A stretch of DNA of 64,000 nt from Phycisphaerales bacterium (GTDB lineage Bacteria > Planctomycetota > Phycisphaerae > Phycisphaerales > UBA1924), in contig JADLCX010000089.1 of the NCBI GenBank assembly GCA_020846975.1, positions 62,001 through 126,000 of the forward strand, given 5' to 3'. Both the position numbers and the translations under genes were made by a program. Numbering within the stretch: the first letter of the stretch is position 1; the number at the start of each line of letters is the position of its first letter. The notes under the pieces were generated by a model, which did no database searches, had not been told where the DNA came from, and saw only the letters and a list, made by a program, of their open reading frames with translations. Shown in pieces: positions 1-9,084 of this stretch.

Positions 1-742
1 TCGCGCTGGCCGCTTCCAGCGTCGTCTCCTCGATGTACAGCATGCACCGGCAGCTCGGGCAGTTCACCATCCGGCCCTGCATGATCGAGCTGGCGACCTC
101 CACCGGCACGGCCATCATGCACGCCGAGCACGAGTACTCGTGGCTGCGGCGGTCGAGCACCTCGACCGGCGCCAGGGCCTCATCGCCCCGCAGCTTGACC
201 AGTTCCTCGAACGCCCGCAGCTCGTGCGCGGGGATGCCGGTCGCCAACTGCTGCCGCTGCGCGGCCAGCTCGTTCACCCGGTCCTTGATGTCGGCTTCCT
301 TCTGGTCGCGGTCGGCCTTGGCCTTGGCGACGATCCCCGTCCGCTCGGTCTTCTTCGCGGCCAGGTCCGCGAGCTGCTTCTCCAGGTCCTCGGACCTGGT
401 CATCCCGTCCATCTCGCGCTCTTCCGCGGCCGACTTCTCGGCCTTGTAGTTGTTGAGCTCGGTCTGGAAGGCGTTGTACTCCTTGCTGGTCTTGGCGGAG
501 TTCATCTGCTCGCGGAGGGTGTTGATCCGGGCATCCAGCCGGGCCGCCTCGCCGTCCTCGTTGGAGATCGAGGCCTTGATCTGGCGGTGCTGGATGGTGA
601 GCGCCGCGTGCTGCTTTTCGAGCTCGGCCAGCTGGGCGGCCTGCTGGGAATAAAAACGCTCCGCACCTTCGAGTCTGCTGCGAAGGCCACGGAGCTGCTT
701 GTCCACGCGGAACAGTTCGAGGAGCTGCTTGGTCGCTGTCAT
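1..742 (-). CDS. Zinc-ribbon coiled-coil protein (COG1579-like), C-terminus cut by window edge
   Basis: The reading frame starts at an ATG at 742 and stays open to the window edge, so the C-terminus is missing. About 150 N-terminal residues are charged and Lys/Glu/Gln-rich with heptad character, predicting a long antiparallel coiled coil. This is followed by a zinc ribbon with two CxxC pairs (CSAC and CPSC) near residues 205-235. Long helical hairpin plus C4 zinc ribbon is the COG1579/zf-RING_7 architecture, which is widespread and of unsettled role, often described as nucleic-acid associated. Codon use matches the neighbours. The downstream neighbour on this strand lies outside the window. 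The architecture call is firm; no precise function is claimed. Confidence 0.8.
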   Translation of the reverse strand, partial: MTATKQLLELFRVDKQLRGLRSRLEGAERFYSQQAAQLAELEKQHAALTIQHRQIKASISNEDGEAARLDARINTLREQMNSAKTSKEYNAFQTELNNYKAEKSAAEEREMDGMTRSEDLEKQLADLAAKKTERTGIVAKAKADRDQKEADIKDRVNELAAQRQQLATGIPAHELRAFEELVKLRGDEALAPVEVLDRRSHEYSCSACMMAVPVEVASSIMQGRMVNCPSCRCMLYIEETTLEAASA

Positions 743-841
743 TCAGATGCCCCGGCCCCGCCGCCCCGGATCGCCACGCCTGATGCAATCATAGCCCGCA
801 AACCCGCCCGTGCGAGCCCGGATGCCGCGAATCGCGCGGGT

Positions 842-1825
842 TCACTTGAGCATCCAGAAGGCCACCGGCGCGACCAGGAGCACCGAGTCGAGCACATCGA
901 GCACACCCCCGAAGCCGGGCAGGGCCTTCCCGGAGTCCTTCAGTTTCGCGTCACGCTTGAGCACGCTGGCCAGCAGGTCGCCGGCCTGCCCCATCAGCCC
1001 GAAGAGCACGCCCGTGAACGCGGCGGAGGCGTAGCCGCGGTCGGCCAGTTCGGGCGTCACACCCTGCCCGTGCGCGCGGGCGAGCCACTGGGCCAGGCAC
1101 GCGGCCGCGCCCGCGAACGCAAGCCCTCCGATCAGCCCCTCCCAGGTCTTGCCCGGCGAGACCCACGGGATCAGTTTGTGGCGGCCGATGAGCGTGCCGG
1201 TGAAGTAGGCGCCGATGTCGCACGACTTGGCGATCGCGATGACCGCCAGGACGACCCAGGCCGAGTGCTCGCGGCGGAGGGCGAGGATGAAGCCGAACAT
1301 CAGGCCGAGGTAGATGAACGCGAAGACCGCCGCGCCGACCGCGGCGGTGGCCCCTTGCAGGTTCCGGCCGCGGATGTGCCAGAGCAGTGAGGCGATGAGC
1401 ACCAGCGTGCCCACGGTCGAGACCATGGCGACGGCGTTGACCGAGCTGGACGGCCGCGGGACCAGGGCGGAGACCAGGAGGCCCGCCATCGCGGCCATGG
1501 CCAGGAAGCGGCGCGAGGCCTGCACGCCGCCCGCGCGGAAGATGCGGCCGAGTTCGCGGGCCGCGATCGGCACCAGCAGCAGCCCGACGGCGAGCAGGAC
1601 CGTCCCCGCGGGCCACGTGCCCGACTCGCCGGGCCACCAGCCCGCCCAGCCGGCGGGGATCGGCCGGGCGTCGAGCCACTCATCCAGCCAGAGCAGGCCG
1701 AGGAGCAGCGCGATCATGACCGGTCCGAGTGCGAGACGGTGCTTGAGCAAGGCGGGAATGTACGCCGACCACCACGGCTCAGGCCGGTTCGGCCAGGCCG
1801 CCGAAGCGGCGGCTCCGCTGGGCAA
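842..1825 (-). CDS. cdsA: Phosphatidate cytidylyltransferase (CDP-diacylglycerol synthase)
   Basis: Integral membrane enzyme making CDP-diacylglycerol from phosphatidate and CTP, the branch point of phospholipid synthesis. It has multiple hydrophobic segments. The C-terminal signature is visible: a GKTWEGLIGG block, then an SVLKRDAKLKDSG stretch and a GGVLDVLDS block carrying the conserved K, D and G residues of the CdsA family. The start is unsettled. The ATG at 1825 overlaps the end of uppS by 47 bases and adds a Pro/Trp-rich leader, while a TTG at 1750 would give a protein beginning with the MLKHRLALGP-like edge of the first membrane helix, closer to family length. It follows uppS directly, the classic uppS-cdsA pair of envelope lipid genes, and is probably translationally coupled to it. 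Confidence 0.9.
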   Translation of the reverse strand: MPSGAAASAAWPNRPEPWWSAYIPALLKHRLALGPVMIALLLGLLWLDEWLDARPIPAGWAGWWPGESGTWPAGTVLLAVGLLLVPIAARELGRIFRAGGVQASRRFLAMAAMAGLLVSALVPRPSSSVNAVAMVSTVGTLVLIASLLWHIRGRNLQGATAAVGAAVFAFIYLGLMFGFILALRREHSAWVVLAVIAIAKSCDIGAYFTGTLIGRHKLIPWVSPGKTWEGLIGGLAFAGAAACLAQWLARAHGQGVTPELADRGYASAAFTGVLFGLMGQAGDLLASVLKRDAKLKDSGKALPGFGGVLDVLDSVLLVAPVAFWMLK

Positions 1826-2684
1826 AGTCGCGGATGGCCTTGTGCAGGTCCTCGACGGCGAAGTCCGGCCAGAGCACGTCGGTGACGTGCAGCTCGGCGT
1901 ACGAGATCTGCCAGAGCAGGTAGTTGCTGACGCGCATCTCGCCCGCGGTGCGGATCAGGAGGTCTGGATCGGGCAGACCGGCCGTGTAGAGATTGCGGGC
2001 GATCACGGACTCGTCGATCTCGGCCGGGCGCACTTCGCCGGCGGCGACGCGGTCGGCGATCCTCCGCACCGCGTCGACAATCTCGGCCCTCGCACCGTAG
2101 TTGACCGCGAGGCAGAGGGTCGGGCCGGTGTTGCGGGCGGTGAGCCGGGCCAGCCGATCGGCGGCTTCGAGGACTTCGGCGGGCAGCCCCTCGCGCCGGC
2201 CGATCTGCACGAATCGGATGTTCTTTCGGGCGATCTCCTGGGCCTCGCCGTCGATGTAGGTCTTGTAGAGCTCCATGAGCGAGCGGACCTCGTCCTGCGG
2301 TCGCTTCCAGTTTTCGAGGCTGAAGGAGTAGAGCGTCAGGCACTCGACGCCGAGCTTGCCGCACTCCTCGACGATGTTGCGCACGACCGATGCGCCGTTG
2401 CGGTGGCCGAAGATGCGCGGGAAGCCCCGCTGCTGTGCCCAGCGGCCGTTGCCATCCATGATGATGGCGATGTGGCGGGGGATGCGGGTGGGGTGGACAT
2501 CCGGCAGCCGGGCGGCGGGGTCGGCATCGGGCGAGCGGCGGCGCATGGCGGCGACGGCGGCAAGGCCGGCCGCGTCGAGGGGGATGTCGAGCGTCGAATC
2601 GGGCATGGGCTGGAGTCCGACGAACGATCTTATGCGGACCCGCGCCGTATTCATCGGAAGAAGCGAGGTCGCGGTTTCAGTCAC
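1779..2684 (-). CDS. uppS: Isoprenyl transferase (undecaprenyl diphosphate synthase)
   Basis: Cis-prenyltransferase that adds isopentenyl units to farnesyl diphosphate, giving the C55 lipid carrier for peptidoglycan and other envelope glycans. The catalytic Asp sits in the HIAIIMDGNGRWA block (about residues 71-83), followed by the GHRNGA and SFSLENWKRP motifs, and a C-terminal LIRTAGEMRVSNYLLWQ block that fits the family RTSGE-RxSNFLLWQ signature. With the ATG at 2684 there are about 70 residues before the first motif, longer than usual. Internal ATGs at 2606 and 2546 are plausible true starts. Overlaps cdsA downstream and lies 27 bases after purA's stop on the same strand, so it may be transcribed with both. 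Confidence 0.93.
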   Translation of the reverse strand: MTETATSLLPMNTARVRIRSFVGLQPMPDSTLDIPLDAAGLAAVAAMRRRSPDADPAARLPDVHPTRIPRHIAIIMDGNGRWAQQRGFPRIFGHRNGASVVRNIVEECGKLGVECLTLYSFSLENWKRPQDEVRSLMELYKTYIDGEAQEIARKNIRFVQIGRREGLPAEVLEAADRLARLTARNTGPTLCLAVNYGARAEIVDAVRRIADRVAAGEVRPAEIDESVIARNLYTAGLPDPDLLIRTAGEMRVSNYLLWQISYAELHVTDVLWPDFAVEDLHKAIRDFAQRSRRFGGLAEPA

Positions 2685-2711
2685 GGTCTACGACCGCTGC
2701 GCGGGCCCGGT

Positions 2712-4058
2712 TCACATCTCCACGATCGTCTGAGCACGGTCCGGACCAACGCTGACGATGCCGATGGGCACGCCAACGGCCTGTTCGATGTGGTCGAGGT
2801 ACGCCCTGGCACCCGAGGGAAGGTCGGAACGCTTGCGGCAGGCGGTCAGGTCCTCGGACCACCCGCGGACGGCGGTGTAGACCGGCTCGGCACGGTCGAG
2901 CAGATCGGCATCGGGCACGAAACGGTCGGTCTGCACGCCATCGACCCGGTAGGCGGTGCAGATCCGCAGTTCGTCGAAGCCCGAAAGCACATCCAGCAGC
3001 ATGATCGAGAGGTGGGTCGCGCCGTTGAGCATGGCCGAGTACTTGACCGCCACCAGATCGAGCCACCCGACGCGCCGGGGGCGGCCGGTGGTCGTGCCGA
3101 ACTCGCGGCCGCGCTCGCGGATGCGGTTACCGATGTCGTTGATCTGTTCGGTCGGGAGCGGCCCGTTGCCAACGCGGGTCGAGTAGGCCTTGACGACGCC
3201 GAGCACCACGCCGATCCGTCCGCCGGGGACGCCCGTGCCCGCGGGGATGCCGAGTACGGTGGTGCTCGAACTGGTGACGAACGGGTGCGTGCCGTGATCG
3301 ACATCGAGCAGCGCGGCGTTGGCGCCCTCGAACAGGAGCCGCTTGCCCGAGGCGAGCATGTCGTGGAGCAGGTAGGTGGTGTCGCGGATGCAGGGCTTGA
3401 GACGCTGCCCGAGCGGGATCGCCCAATCGAGCATCTCGCGGGCCGAGAAGGTCGAGGTTGATCCGAGCCCCTTGAGCAGCGCGTTCTTGATGAAGCAGGT
3501 CGGCTCGAGCTTCTTCTTGAGCATCTCGGGACGGAGCAGGTCGCCGACCCGGACGGCGGTGGCGCGATAGGCCTTGTCGGCGTAGCAAGGGCCGATGCCT
3601 CGCTTGGTGGTGCCGATGGCCTGGTGCGACTCGGGGTTGCCGATGCCGGGCGCGCCGGCGAAGGATCGCATTTCCTCGCGTGCGACATCCTCGGCCTTGT
3701 GGTAGGGCATGACGACGTGGGCGCGATCGGAGATGACCAGGCCGGAAACATCGACGCCGCGCGAGGCAAGGCCGTCGAGCTCCTTGAGGAGCACCTCGGG
3801 GTCCACCACGACACCGTTGCCGATGACCGCGAGTTTGCCGGCCGAGAGGATGCCCGAGGGGACCAGGTGGAGCGCGTATCGCTCGCCCTTGACGACCACG
3901 GAGTGGCCGGCGTTCGCGCCGCCGTTGTACCGGACCACGGCGTCGAAGCCGGGCGTGAGGAGGTCCACGACCTTGCCCTTACCCTCGTCGCCCCATTGGA
4001 GACCGACGACGGCGGTGCAGGATCGGCTCGGGAGGTTCACGTCGGTTGGGCTGGGCAT
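2712..4058 (-). CDS. purA: Adenylosuccinate synthase
   Basis: Cytoplasmic GTP-dependent enzyme joining IMP and aspartate, the first committed step from IMP to AMP. The glycine-rich GTP loop GLQWGDEGKGK with its catalytic Asp lies at about residues 19-29, followed by the NAGHSVV block with the catalytic His. The IMP/aspartate-binding region is represented by the GTTKRGIGPCYADKA and TTGRPRRVGWLD segments. The ATG at 4058 gives 448 residues, slightly longer than the usual ~430. The frame is open further upstream, but that part does not resemble the family. First gene of a probable leftward unit with uppS and cdsA. Confidence 0.96.
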   Translation of the reverse strand: MPSPTDVNLPSRSCTAVVGLQWGDEGKGKVVDLLTPGFDAVVRYNGGANAGHSVVVKGERYALHLVPSGILSAGKLAVIGNGVVVDPEVLLKELDGLASRGVDVSGLVISDRAHVVMPYHKAEDVAREEMRSFAGAPGIGNPESHQAIGTTKRGIGPCYADKAYRATAVRVGDLLRPEMLKKKLEPTCFIKNALLKGLGSTSTFSAREMLDWAIPLGQRLKPCIRDTTYLLHDMLASGKRLLFEGANAALLDVDHGTHPFVTSSSTTVLGIPAGTGVPGGRIGVVLGVVKAYSTRVGNGPLPTEQINDIGNRIRERGREFGTTTGRPRRVGWLDLVAVKYSAMLNGATHLSIMLLDVLSGFDELRICTAYRVDGVQTDRFVPDADLLDRAEPVYTAVRGWSEDLTACRKRSDLPSGARAYLDHIEQAVGVPIGIVSVGPDRAQTIVEM

Positions 4059-4175
4059 GGTCTGTCCGCGGTGCATGGTCGGGTGGGAGCGGGACACCGA
4101 TCGTATGGAGGGTCCGAGAATGTGACGTGCTCGGGCGCCGTTGAAGTCACGGCATGGACGGGTCGATAAACGGTT

Positions 4176-4379
4176 GTGCAGAACGGTCAGCCATCCAACC
4201 CGCCCGAGCACATCCGCATCATGTGCCCAAACCTGACGTGCAAACGCATCCTCGCGGTGCCGGGGGCCTCTCGCGGCAAGAACGTGCGGTGCAAGTCGTG
4301 CGGGGCGACGATCCGCGTGCCGCAGAAGAACGCGAAGGTTGAGCCGCCCAAGCCGCAGCCCGACGCCAAGGCCGCCTGA
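4176..4379 (+). CDS. Small zinc-ribbon protein, unknown function
   Basis: A 67-residue protein starting at a GTG. A C-x4-C pair (CPNLTC) and a C-x2-C pair (CKSC) flank a Gly/Lys-rich linker, the pattern of short planctomycete zinc ribbons that elsewhere form the N-terminus of larger membrane or secreted proteins. Here the protein ends after a Lys/Pro/Ala-rich tail with no further domain. It is divergent from purA, with 117 bases between the starts. It may bind nucleic acid or simply be a structural ribbon. Identification rests on the cysteine pattern only. Confidence 0.6.
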   Translation: MQNGQPSNPPEHIRIMCPNLTCKRILAVPGASRGKNVRCKSCGATIRVPQKNAKVEPPKPQPDAKAA

Positions 4380-4460
4380 ACGCGGCGGGTGATTCGTGTT
4401 TTCATGGTGCCCCCTTCGGATCCGGCGAGTTCCAGGATTCATGGGTCGTGGTCTGAGACA

Positions 4461-4480
4461 CACGGGCGGGGACGCCCGTG
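4461..4480. repeat. Hairpin-forming palindrome, REP-like
   Basis: Perfect 8-base inverted arms (CACGGGCG / CGCCCGTG) around a GGGA loop, in the gap between two converging genes. The same CACGGGCG core occurs in the hairpin at 22920-22949. It may be a dispersed intergenic palindrome or a weak bidirectional terminator; there is no T-run. Confidence 0.5.
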
Positions 4481-4484
4481 CCAC

Positions 4485-6848
4485 CTACTTCGCATCGAGC
4501 GCGACATCGAGTTCCACGGTTTTCGACGCGAGACATGCCTCGTCGGTGCATGGCTGGTACGTGACGGCAAGGATCGGGCGGCCGGTCCACGGCCCGGACC
4601 GTTCGAGCAGGAGCGGAAGATCGAACGTACCCGTATAGACCAGCAGGTCGCGGTCAGCGCCGTAGGGCTGGCCCTTTGGATAGTCGGCGTACACCTTGAG
4701 GCCCCCGCCATCGACGACCTGAACCCGGAAGGGCATGAGCCCGGTCGTGCGCCGCGTGCCGCCGGGGTCGGCGGCGGTCAGATGAAAGCCGTCGGCGATC
4801 CGAACGCGGAGCGTGAGCGCGGCCTTGCGCTCGGCGGAGAGTTCGACACGATCGGCCGAGGCGAGGATCTCGACGGGAGCATCGGAGACTTCCCGTGGGG
4901 TGGTCCGATCGGCCGCTTGGGCGGCCGAGAGCGCATCGTCGAGAGCATGACGGTCGGTGGACAGGACACTCATCAACGCTCGTGTCGCCGAAACCGCTCC
5001 GAGCGGCGCGGCGGCGATCATCGCGCTGCTCGACACCAGCCCGCGAATCGCCCGGGATCGGTACGAGGGCTTGCCGGTAATCTCGGCGAGCGAGGCCAGG
5101 TTGCGGAGCATGAGGCCTGAGGCGCTGGGGATCGCGCCATCGTGCCAGGAGCTGGTCCGCACGAACAGGTCGGCCTGGTTCGCGGGCGTGTCGAACCAGT
5201 TTCCCTGGTCATCGCAGAATCGCTCGGCGGCGAGTTCGCAGAGTTCTTCCGCGGCAAGAAGGAAGCGACCCGAGGGATCGCTGCCCGTGCGGTGGAGTTC
5301 GATCAGGCCGCGGATGACCAGGGCGTAGTCTTCGAGGAACGCGGGAGTCCTGGCGATACCGGCGCGGAAGGACCGCAGAAGCCCCGCGCGCCGCATCTCG
5401 GGCCCGACCTCGCGCATGCGTGTCAGGACAAACTCCATGGCCCGCACGGCGGATCTGATCGCTTCGGGTTCGTCGAGCAGCACGCCGCAGGTGGCCATCG
5501 CGGCGATCATCAGGCCGTTCCACGAGGCGATCGTCTTGTCATCGAGTCGCGGCTGTTCCCGCGTGTCGCGTGCGGCGAGCAGGGCCGCGTTGACTCGCAC
5601 GAGCCGCGCGCCGAACTCGGCGGAGTCCATCCGCATCGCGGCCGCGACGCGCTCCGGGCGGTCGTTAAGCCGGAGGACATTTCCCGCGACTTCGCCGGGC
5701 GCGGGTGTGTGGTGCGGATCGCGGAAGTTTGGGCCGCGGATGACGCCGTACACGGCCGCGGCCCATTCACCGTCGTCCCTGCCGAGAGTCTCGATGAGTT
5801 GGTCGCGGGTCCAGAGGTAGTTCAGACCCTCGCGTCCGCGGACCTCGGCATCCTGAGCGCTGTAGCACGCGCCCGTCGCGGGGTCGGTCATCTCTCGCCG
5901 CACGTAGAGGAGGATCCGGCGGGCGATGTCGGCATAGAAACCGTCCGAATACACGACCGACGCCTTGGCGTAGACCTCCGCGAGTTGGGCGTTGTCGTAG
6001 AGCATCTTCTCGAAGTGCGGGACGGTCCAGGTGGCATCGACGCTGTAGCGATGAAACCCGCCGCCGACCTGGTCGAACACGCCGCCGATGGCCATCTTGT
6101 CGAGGGTCGTCCTGATCGCGGCGTCGATGGCGGCGGTGGTGCCGTCGTCGGCGGAAGCCCGGCGCGCGTCGAGCAGGAGTTCGAGATTGACCGGCTGGGG
6201 AAACTTGGGCGCGCCCCCGAAGCCGCCGTGGTTGCGGTCGAAGACGCGCAGCAGCGCACCGACCGCGGCGATGACCTGCGCGTCGCCGATCAGGACCGGG
6301 CGTGCAGCGAGCGAGAGCCGCTCGCGTACGGCGTCGGCGAGGTCCTCGGCCTGGGCGAGCACATCCCGGCGATGATCGTGCCACGCGCCGGCGATACCCG
6401 AGAGGACATCGGGAAACGTCGGCGTGTTCTGAAACCGGGGCTCGGCGGGGAAGTAGGTGCCGGCCCAGAAGGGCTTGAGCGACTTCGGTTCGAGGAAGAC
6501 GCTCATGGGCCACCCCCCACCACCGCTGAAGGCCTGGACCGCGGCCATGTAGATGTCGTCAACATCGGGGCGTTCTTCGCGATCGACCTTGATGCACACG
6601 AAGTGGTCGTTCATCTGCGCCCCGATGGCGGCGTTCTCGAACGACTCTCGCTCCATGACGTGGCACCAGTAGCAGGTGGAGTAGCCGATGCTGAGGAAGA
6701 TGGGAACGTCGCGGCGGCGGGCTTCGGCGAAGGCCTCGGGCGACCAGGGCCACCAGTCCACGGGGTTGTGGGCGTGCTGGAGCAGGTACGGGCTGGTTTC
6801 GCGGGCAAGGCGGTTGGCGGGATGCCTCGCGTGGGAAGGCAGGTTCAT
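4485..6848 (-). CDS. DUF255 thioredoxin-like protein with six-hairpin-like domain and DsbD-N-like tail (YyaL/SPATA20 family)
   Basis: A 787-residue protein. The N-terminal ~170 residues match the DUF255/YyaL thioredoxin-like domain: the [19 protein letters not shown] opening, a CYWC redox pair at residues 59-62 followed by HVMERESFE, and a [10 protein letters not shown] segment. The middle (~200-600) has the (alpha/alpha)-barrel-like repeats of the family, including [16 protein letters not shown] and [12 protein letters not shown]. The last ~125 residues carry an extra domain with a PCTDEACL motif resembling the DsbD N-terminal domain, an uncommon addition. Natural substrates of the family are not settled. 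The ATG at 6848 overlaps the upstream stop by four bases (ATGA), indicating translational coupling. No signal peptide is seen. Confidence 0.9.
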   Translation of the reverse strand: MNLPSHARHPANRLARETSPYLLQHAHNPVDWWPWSPEAFAEARRRDVPIFLSIGYSTCYWCHVMERESFENAAIGAQMNDHFVCIKVDREERPDVDDIYMAAVQAFSGGGGWPMSVFLEPKSLKPFWAGTYFPAEPRFQNTPTFPDVLSGIAGAWHDHRRDVLAQAEDLADAVRERLSLAARPVLIGDAQVIAAVGALLRVFDRNHGGFGGAPKFPQPVNLELLLDARRASADDGTTAAIDAAIRTTLDKMAIGGVFDQVGGGFHRYSVDATWTVPHFEKMLYDNAQLAEVYAKASVVYSDGFYADIARRILLYVRREMTDPATGACYSAQDAEVRGREGLNYLWTRDQLIETLGRDDGEWAAAVYGVIRGPNFRDPHHTPAPGEVAGNVLRLNDRPERVAAAMRMDSAEFGARLVRVNAALLAARDTREQPRLDDKTIASWNGLMIAAMATCGVLLDEPEAIRSAVRAMEFVLTRMREVGPEMRRAGLLRSFRAGIARTPAFLEDYALVIRGLIELHRTGSDPSGRFLLAAEELCELAAERFCDDQGNWFDTPANQADLFVRTSSWHDGAIPSASGLMLRNLASLAEITGKPSYRSRAIRGLVSSSAMIAAAPLGAVSATRALMSVLSTDRHALDDALSAAQAADRTTPREVSDAPVEILASADRVELSAERKAALTLRVRIADGFHLTAADPGGTRRTTGLMPFRVQVVDGGGLKVYADYPKGQPYGADRDLLVYTGTFDLPLLLERSGPWTGRPILAVTYQPCTDEACLASKTVELDVALDAK

Positions 6849-7840
6849 GCGGCCTCCGGCTTGATGTTCATCTCGCGGACGATGAGCGTGAAGCGGCCGA
6901 AGGCCGGCTCGGCAGCGGAGGACGACGGCGCGGATGGCGTGTTTCGCCACGCCCCCCCACCCCCCCACTCGCCACCCGCGCCTCCCATGGAGCGCACGGC
7001 CGCGCCGCTGGAACGCAGCACGGCGTCGGCGGGCATGCGCATGCACATGAGGCCGACGAAACCGGGCACGACGCGCCGGCCGTCCTCGTCATCGCCGGCG
7101 GCGAGGCCGGCATCGACCCAATGCGAGAAATCGGCGACGTATTCGGCAACGGCGGAGTGGAGCCGGGCGGAATCGACGACGCCGGCCGAAACCGCGTCGA
7201 GGATGACCGCGCGAAGGCCTTCGAGGGATTCCTCGAGATCCTCGCGGAGCGCGAGCACGGTCTGGCCGCCCGCCTGAAGGAGGACGGGGATGCCGACAGA
7301 GAAGAGTTTGGAGCCAAGACGGGTCTCAGCTCGCTGCGCGATGGAGCTGACGGCGCCTCTCGCAAGAACCAGCCCGTGATCGGCGCTGAAGCGTTCGAGC
7401 GCGGCGTTGATCGGGATGCTGATGCCGGGGTCGGGCCCACCCCGCAGGAGATCGTGGCTGACCGCGTCGAGGAATCGCGCGGAGTTCTCGTCGCGGAGAC
7501 GGTCCATCTCGCCCAGCAGGGGGCGGAGGTTGGCAAACCCAGGGACGGCCTTGACGTCGCGGTAGACCGCTTCGAGGGAATCGCCGGGCGTCTGGCCCTG
7601 GATCGCGGCGGAGATGATGCCGGCCTTCCAGAGCGGCGTGCTCCATCGCCATGATTCGAGGAGGCGGAGGTACCGTGGCGATTTCTGAACCGCCTCGAAG
7701 ACTGCTTCGCGCGATGTGCCCGCCGCGGGATGGGGAAGGAGCGTGAGAACGGTGGAGCCGAGCAGGAGCGCGGCCATCGCGGGCGGCTCGCGGGTGGCGA
7801 GGTGGTAGGGGCTGACGGCGATGGCGAGGTGGGATGACAT
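6845..7840 (-). CDS. Conserved-looking protein of unknown function
   Basis: A 331-residue protein that I do not recognise. It begins with a moderately hydrophobic stretch (about residues 20-40), possibly a membrane anchor. Helical Leu/Arg/Glu-rich sequence follows, then a Gly-rich, low-complexity segment (about 285-305) encoded by a C-tract, and a short hydrophobic end. Its high third-position GC and tight spacing (6 bases after galE, 4-base overlap with the thioredoxin-like gene) support a genuine gene within a three-gene leftward unit. No catalytic motif is evident. Confidence 0.7.
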   Translation of the reverse strand: MSSHLAIAVSPYHLATREPPAMAALLLGSTVLTLLPHPAAGTSREAVFEAVQKSPRYLRLLESWRWSTPLWKAGIISAAIQGQTPGDSLEAVYRDVKAVPGFANLRPLLGEMDRLRDENSARFLDAVSHDLLRGGPDPGISIPINAALERFSADHGLVLARGAVSSIAQRAETRLGSKLFSVGIPVLLQAGGQTVLALREDLEESLEGLRAVILDAVSAGVVDSARLHSAVAEYVADFSHWVDAGLAAGDDEDGRRVVPGFVGLMCMRMPADAVLRSSGAAVRSMGGAGGEWGGGGAWRNTPSAPSSSAAEPAFGRFTLIVREMNIKPEAA

Positions 7841-7846
7841 TCGAGG

Positions 7847-8875
7847 CTATCGCGAATAACCCGTCGGGTGCTTCTGGAACCAGCGCCACGCGCTGGAGAC
7901 GATCTCGTCGAGATCGGTGATGCTGGCGGACCAGTTCAACTCGGACTTGATCTTGCGAGGATCGGCGAAGAGCTCGGGCGGGTCGCCGGGCCGGCGCGGG
8001 CCGTGCTTGACCGCGAAGTCCTTTCCGGTGACACGCTTGACGGACTCGATGATCTGCCTGACGGAGTAGCCGCGACCGATGCCGAGGTTGTACGCTCGCT
8101 GATCGCCCGGCTTGAGGGCGTTCATGACGGCAACGTGGGCGTCAACCAGGTCCTCGACGTGGACGTAATCGCGGATGCAGGTGCCGTCAGGGGTGGGGTA
8201 GTCGGTGCCAAAGACGGTGAGGGCCTCGCGCTGGCCGAGGACCACCTGCAGACAGACGGGGATGAGGTGGGTTTCGGGCTCGTGGTGCTCGCCGATGAGG
8301 CCGGTTCGGTCGGAGCCGGCGACATTGAAGTAGCGGAGGCGGGCGAGCGCGAAGGGGCGGCCGGCGCGGGCCGCCTCGGTCGCGTAGTCCATGAACATGC
8401 GCTCGGTATGGAGCTTGGACCAGCCGTAAGGGTTGATGGGTGATTGGGGGCAGGTCTCGGGGATCGGGATGAACTCGCGGGAAGGCTCTCCGTAACTCGC
8501 ACAGGTGGAACTGAAGACGAGCTTCTCGACCCTCGCCTCATCGCACGCCTCGATGAGCGAGAGCGAGGCGGCGGTGTTGTTGCGGTAGTAGCGGAGGGGC
8601 TGGGTCACGCTCTCCCCCACATAGGCGAGGGCGGCGAAGTGCAGGACCGTCTTGACCCCGTGCTCGGCCATGAGTTGGGCCATGAGGGCGCGGTCGCCGA
8701 CATCGGCGGCGACGAACGTGAGGCGGCCGCCGGCTTTCTCCTTCAGAAGGTCAATGGCCTCGGCGTGGCCACGGAAGAGGTTGTCGACCGCGACAACCTT
8801 GTGGCCATCGCGAAGCAGGCGTTGGACGGCGTGCGATCCGATGTATCCGGCACCGCCGGTGACGAGGATGGACAT
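7847..8875 (-). CDS. galE: UDP-glucose 4-epimerase
   Basis: NAD-dependent short-chain dehydrogenase/reductase interconverting UDP-glucose and UDP-galactose for envelope polysaccharides. The N-terminal Rossmann motif VTGGAGYIGSHAV (residues 5-17), the SSTCASYG segment with catalytic Ser/Thr, and the YGWSK form of the YxxxK motif are all present. The C-terminal region has the YNLGIGRGYSV and GRRPGDP-like (PRRPGDPPELFADP) blocks typical of GalE. The 342-residue length is normal. The promoter and palindrome at 8906-8960 lie just upstream, making this the first gene of the unit. Confidence 0.95.
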   Translation of the reverse strand: MSILVTGGAGYIGSHAVQRLLRDGHKVVAVDNLFRGHAEAIDLLKEKAGGRLTFVAADVGDRALMAQLMAEHGVKTVLHFAALAYVGESVTQPLRYYRNNTAASLSLIEACDEARVEKLVFSSTCASYGEPSREFIPIPETCPQSPINPYGWSKLHTERMFMDYATEAARAGRPFALARLRYFNVAGSDRTGLIGEHHEPETHLIPVCLQVVLGQREALTVFGTDYPTPDGTCIRDYVHVEDLVDAHVAVMNALKPGDQRAYNLGIGRGYSVRQIIESVKRVTGKDFAVKHGPRRPGDPPELFADPRKIKSELNWSASITDLDEIVSSAWRWFQKHPTGYSR

Positions 8876-8905
8876 GGGTGGAACTCCGGGTGAGCGAGAA
8901 CGGGT

Positions 8906-8934
8906 AGCATACCAGAATATCCAAACACTGTCCA
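8906..8934 (-). promoter_or_regulatory. Sigma-70-type promoter for galE
   Basis: Reading the minus strand, TGGACA (8934-8929) is followed by a 17-base spacer and TATGCT (8911-8906), with a TGG just before the -10 as in extended -10 promoters. Transcription would start near 8899, about 24 bases before the galE ATG. The surrounding AT-rich stretch contrasts with the GC-rich neighbourhood. Confidence 0.6.
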
Positions 8935-8960
8935 GACAAAACTGGACGAATTTTGGAATA
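8918..8960. promoter_or_regulatory. Nested palindrome overlapping the galE -35, candidate operator
   Basis: A perfect inner inverted repeat GTCCAG / CTGGAC (8930-8935 and 8942-8947) is enclosed by imperfect outer arms (ATATCCAAA at 8918-8926 and TTTTGGAATAT at 8950-8960). The inner left arm covers the -35 hexamer, a position typical of a repressor site. The cognate regulator is unknown. Confidence 0.45.
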
Positions 8961-9084
8961 TGTTTGCATATCTACCCAAACTCTTCGCGAATAATGACTT
9001 ACGAATCGTCCTCAAACTGAGCGGTCGGGGATTGAAACCACCACATCTGGGGAATGCCGACTTCCGCGTGTGGAAAGACCGTAC

